Positions 61,370-64,000 of a stretch of 64,000 nt of DNA are shown in pieces (the stretch's first letter is position 1; the number at the start of each line of letters is the position of its first letter). Source of the DNA: an uncultured Pelagibacteraceae bacterium (lineage in GTDB: Bacteria > Pseudomonadota > Alphaproteobacteria > Pelagibacterales > Pelagibacteraceae); the NCBI GenBank assembly GCA_902576375.1, contig CACGUZ010000001.1, forward strand, positions 473,791-537,790, given 5' to 3'. A program made the translations under genes and the position numbers. A model generated the notes under the pieces. It did not search any database and was not told the origin of the DNA. It was given only the letters and a program-made list of their open reading frames with translations.

Positions 61370-63499
61370 ATGAAAAAATTTTTTCTATTTATCATATTTT
61401 TTGTGACATTAATTAACTCTAACTCTTTTGCTAATTTAGAATTTAAACAATTAAAAGATATTTCTGATGACACTGATGATTTAAGAGGAATTTTTATAAA
61501 GCCTGACGGGACACGGCTTTATGTTACAGAGGATAAAGATACCAACCAACAAAATGTAATTGAGTATACCTTAACAACACCTTTCGACGTAACTACTGCA
61601 AGTAATCCAAAAAAAACACTTTTAGCAATAACCGAGGGTGGTCTTTTATCAGTTCTAGATAATCCCCATGCAATTGAGTTTAAGCCCGATGGAACGGAGA
61701 TGTATATTATTCGAAGTGAAGGCGGCGCTAGAGTTTCAATTGAACAGTTTACACTCTCTAAACCCTGGGACACAACAACTATATCTTGGACTACTTTTAA
61801 AAATATAAAAACAGGGTGTTTTAGTAGTATTCAACAAAGAGGTTTAGACTTTAAACCTGACGGAACCCGAGTGTTTGTTGCTAGTCAAGGAAATAAAAAA
61901 GTTGGGCAATACGATTTAACAACCCCTTGGGATATTTCAACAGCGACTAATCAAGTATGTTCGAGTTTTGATGAGGAACAGGTTAGAAATATACAATTAA
62001 GTGCAGATGGAAATACTTTGTATCTAGCAGGAAATGATGATGATGATATTAAAAAGTACTCGTTATCTGCGCCTTACGACATTTCATCAATGACTCTACA
62101 AACAACAACTTTTTCAATAAGTTCTCAAACTGGTAATATAAGAGGATTTCACTTTTCATCTAATTTCACAAAACTATATGTTACAGGAGATAATGGTGGG
62201 ACCGACGATGTGATTTACGAATATGACGTGGACTGCGCTGGAACTATAGTCTGTGTCAATGCATCAACTAATGCTGATATGAAAGCTATCATTGAGGCAA
62301 ATGTTGAGTCTGCTAAACGTATAATTAGAAACAATACTCTTCCAATATTTCATAGGACTGAATGGTTAAGAAGACATAAAAACAAAGATAATTTCAATAA
62401 CCTTAATGCAGAGATAGATTTTACAAATGAAAAAATTGCAAGATTAGTTAGTGCTTTAGAACCCTTTAAAAAAGAAAAAGATAGAACTTATAGTAGTGAT
62501 GATTGGTTTCAGTGGAGCGAGGGAAGAGTAAGCCTAGGTAGAAAAAGTGCAATAAGTGGATCCTCTAGAAATATTCATGGTTATGGCGTTTCTATCGGTG
62601 CAGACAAAATTAGAAAGGATAATCGAGATGCAATGTATGGTTATGTTTTTCAATACGGAAATGATGATGTTGACATTGGGAGTAATGGCACGAACTTAAG
62701 TACGGATACATATAGTATAGCTATGTATAATACAAAATTTACAAATAATGAGACTTTTACCGATAGTATTATTGGATTTAGTTTATTAGACATTAATCAT
62801 AGAAGAGTAATTAATGGAAATACTTTAGAAGGCGATAGAGGAGGGCAACAGATATTTGGCTCAATTAATTTTGGAAAAAGAATGAATGATGAAAAACTAA
62901 ATTTAAGTCCAGGTATCAAAATAGATTTAGGTTATACAAAATTAAGAGAATTTAGAGAAAAAACTACACTTGGCAATAGTTTTGCAGATGCTTTAATTTA
63001 CAAAGATCAAAATATTAAAACAGCTTTAACTACAATTGGTTTACTTTTTGACACAGAAAATGAGCAGGAAGATAAAACAACCAATCATCATGGAAGAATC
63101 GAATATGTTGGAGATCTAAGTCCGTCATCTAACGCAGAGTTTACTTACAGGAATGATCAAGGAACTGGCTATAATTATACTACAAATAATAAGTCTAAAC
63201 ATAATTACAGAATAGGTTATGGTTTCGATATAACTACAATATCAGGCTGGTCCGTTGTAACAAGTTTTGAAAGATTTGGAGCTAGTGGAAAGGGTTTTTA
63301 TAATGAGCTTTATTTATTAATAGGATATGTCCCTATTGATGATATAAAACTTTCATTTGAGATTGATAATTCAAATACAGCAAGCTTAGAATTTGATAAC
63401 AAAATGGACAACTATAATTTTAAAATAAATTCTAATTTTGATTTTTTAAGTGACGAAAAAAATTATAATACGATGATATCAGTCAGTAATAACTTTTAA
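61370..63499 (+). CDS. beta-propeller-like exported protein with autotransporter-type barrel
   Basis: A 709-residue protein with a signal peptide (FFLFIIFFVTLINSNSFA). Residues 25 to about 290 hold repeated blades of the form FKPDGTRxYV/xxxxxVxxYxLxTPWDxxT (for example FIKPDGTRLYVTEDKD, FKPDGTRVFVASQGN and LSADGNTLYLAGNDD), suggesting a propeller passenger. A helical linker (residues about 300-370) precedes a C-terminal beta-barrel from about residue 385 (WSEGRVSLGRKS) that ends in ISVSNNF with terminal Phe. This is the architecture of a type V secretion autotransporter. The ligand of the propeller is unknown. Confidence 0.8.
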   Translation: MKKFFLFIIFFVTLINSNSFANLEFKQLKDISDDTDDLRGIFIKPDGTRLYVTEDKDTNQQNVIEYTLTTPFDVTTASNPKKTLLAITEGGLLSVLDNPHAIEFKPDGTEMYIIRSEGGARVSIEQFTLSKPWDTTTISWTTFKNIKTGCFSSIQQRGLDFKPDGTRVFVASQGNKKVGQYDLTTPWDISTATNQVCSSFDEEQVRNIQLSADGNTLYLAGNDDDDIKKYSLSAPYDISSMTLQTTTFSISSQTGNIRGFHFSSNFTKLYVTGDNGGTDDVIYEYDVDCAGTIVCVNASTNADMKAIIEANVESAKRIIRNNTLPIFHRTEWLRRHKNKDNFNNLNAEIDFTNEKIARLVSALEPFKKEKDRTYSSDDWFQWSEGRVSLGRKSAISGSSRNIHGYGVSIGADKIRKDNRDAMYGYVFQYGNDDVDIGSNGTNLSTDTYSIAMYNTKFTNNETFTDSIIGFSLLDINHRRVINGNTLEGDRGGQQIFGSINFGKRMNDEKLNLSPGIKIDLGYTKLREFREKTTLGNSFADALIYKDQNIKTALTTIGLLFDTENEQEDKTTNHHGRIEYVGDLSPSSNAEFTYRNDQGTGYNYTTNNKSKHNYRIGYGFDITTISGWSVVTSFERFGASGKGFYNELYLLIGYVPIDDIKLSFEIDNSNTASLEFDNKMDNYNFKINSNFDFLSDEKNYNTMISVSNNF

Positions 63500-63577
63500 T
63501 CAATAAATATCATAGAATTGAAACATGAAAAAATATAGATTGAATAAATAATACAAGAAATATCTTTATCTTCATTC

Positions 63578-64000
63578 TTAATTCCAAATTTTCCAAGCCT
63601 TTACTTTACTTTTCCAAATCTTATTTAATTCAATCTTTTCCCTTGTAGTATCCATACAAGCCCAAAATCCTTTATGTCTATAACCAATAAGCTGTTTATC
63701 TTTTAATAAATTTGAAAGAGAATCTTTTTCAAATATAGTTTTATCATTCCTTAAGTAATTAAATATCTTATTGCTCAAAATATAAAAACCTCCATTAATA
63801 TATTCAATAGGTTTTTCTTTCATCTTTTTTATTTTATTGTGATTGTCAAAAGTTACGACTCCTTTTGGGTTCCTGTATCTTACTGCTGTGAGAGTAGCAA
63901 TTTTATTTTTTTTGATATGAAATTTTATCAGTTTATTAATGTTTACATCACAAAGTCCATCTCCATACGTCATACAAAAATAATTTTCTTTATTAACAAA
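63578..64000 (-). CDS. rfbF: glucose-1-phosphate cytidylyltransferase, C-terminal part (cut by window edge)
   Basis: The frame continues to the window edge, so the gene's 5' part lies outside. The visible 140 residues include YFCMTYGDGLCDVNINKLI, INGGFYILSNKIFNYL, HKGFWACMDTTREKIELN and end WKSKVKAWKIWN, all matching RfbF. The enzyme makes CDP-glucose from CTP and glucose-1-phosphate for dideoxyhexose and related surface sugars. It likely opens a polysaccharide locus to the right. The gap to the autotransporter gene (63,500-63,577) holds nothing I can identify. Confidence 0.88.
   Translation of the reverse strand, partial: FVNKENYFCMTYGDGLCDVNINKLIKFHIKKNKIATLTAVRYRNPKGVVTFDNHNKIKKMKEKPIEYINGGFYILSNKIFNYLRNDKTIFEKDSLSNLLKDKQLIGYRHKGFWACMDTTREKIELNKIWKSKVKAWKIWN

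Overview
The window is about 70% A+T and tightly packed. Genes often abut or overlap by 1-14 nt and intergenic gaps are short. Together with the protein repertoire (TRAP and opine-type ABC importers, a methylcitrate cassette, a SpeD-SpeE fusion, an alphaproteobacterial-style MtnP tail) this points to a SAR11-type alphaproteobacterium (Candidatus Pelagibacter or a close relative). That assignment is my inference from composition and gene content; no rRNA gene is present to confirm it.

Bases 1-49,000 are mostly core genome. The left edge is a metabolic unit: mtnP (partial), mtnA, a class II aldolase and a fused SpeD-SpeE. The enzyme that would make spermidine, and methylthioadenosine (MTA) as by-product, sits beside the genes that recycle MTA. 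Next come an opine/histidine-type ABC importer without a local ATPase, an M24 hydrolase, glycan genes (GT9, GT4, DUF6165), assorted single genes, rpoZ, a TRAP operon (dctPQM) with a clear promoter and an internal terminator, dusA, tauE, a phosphohexomutase, nrdAB behind a tandem NrdR-box pair, and prpDBC. They are followed by gph, a stand-alone GlmU acetyltransferase domain, glmS, class II DAHP synthase, nadE, cysS, cimA, trmJ and rpsD. A long leftward block (sfsA, map, purB, purC, purS, purQ, purL, bolA, grxD) follows. After it come rightward cinA-like, GGCT-like, GT-C and SGNH genes.

Bases 49,050-60,562 are a layered genomic island at a tRNA-Leu(UAA) gene. The intact tRNA is at 60,477-60,562. 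To its left, the same 100-bp block (tRNA promoter plus the 5' half of the tRNA, ending exactly after the anticodon loop) recurs at 52,978-53,077 and 57,674-57,773, and in decayed form at 49,053-49,149. These half-sites bound three cargo units. Unit A (about 3.9 kb) carries a three-gene glucosylglycerate cassette. Unit B (about 4.7 kb) carries two C5-cytosine methyltransferases, two probable restriction endonuclease genes, an EVE-like protein and a small ORF. Unit C (about 2.7 kb) carries three exported proteins of unknown function. Units B and C each have direct repeats near both ends, and the repeat sequence is specific to the unit (ACTAGAAGC in B, ACTAGGATCT in C). Each also has a 10-bp-period triple AGTC repeat just inside the left junction. 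This looks like the arm sites of a tyrosine recombinase, yet none of the units encodes a recognisable integrase. Half-site decay increases away from the intact tRNA, which fits successive insertion at the tRNA.

Right of the island are nadK, a beta-propeller-like protein with an autotransporter-type barrel, and the 3' part of a glucose-1-phosphate cytidylyltransferase gene cut by the window edge.
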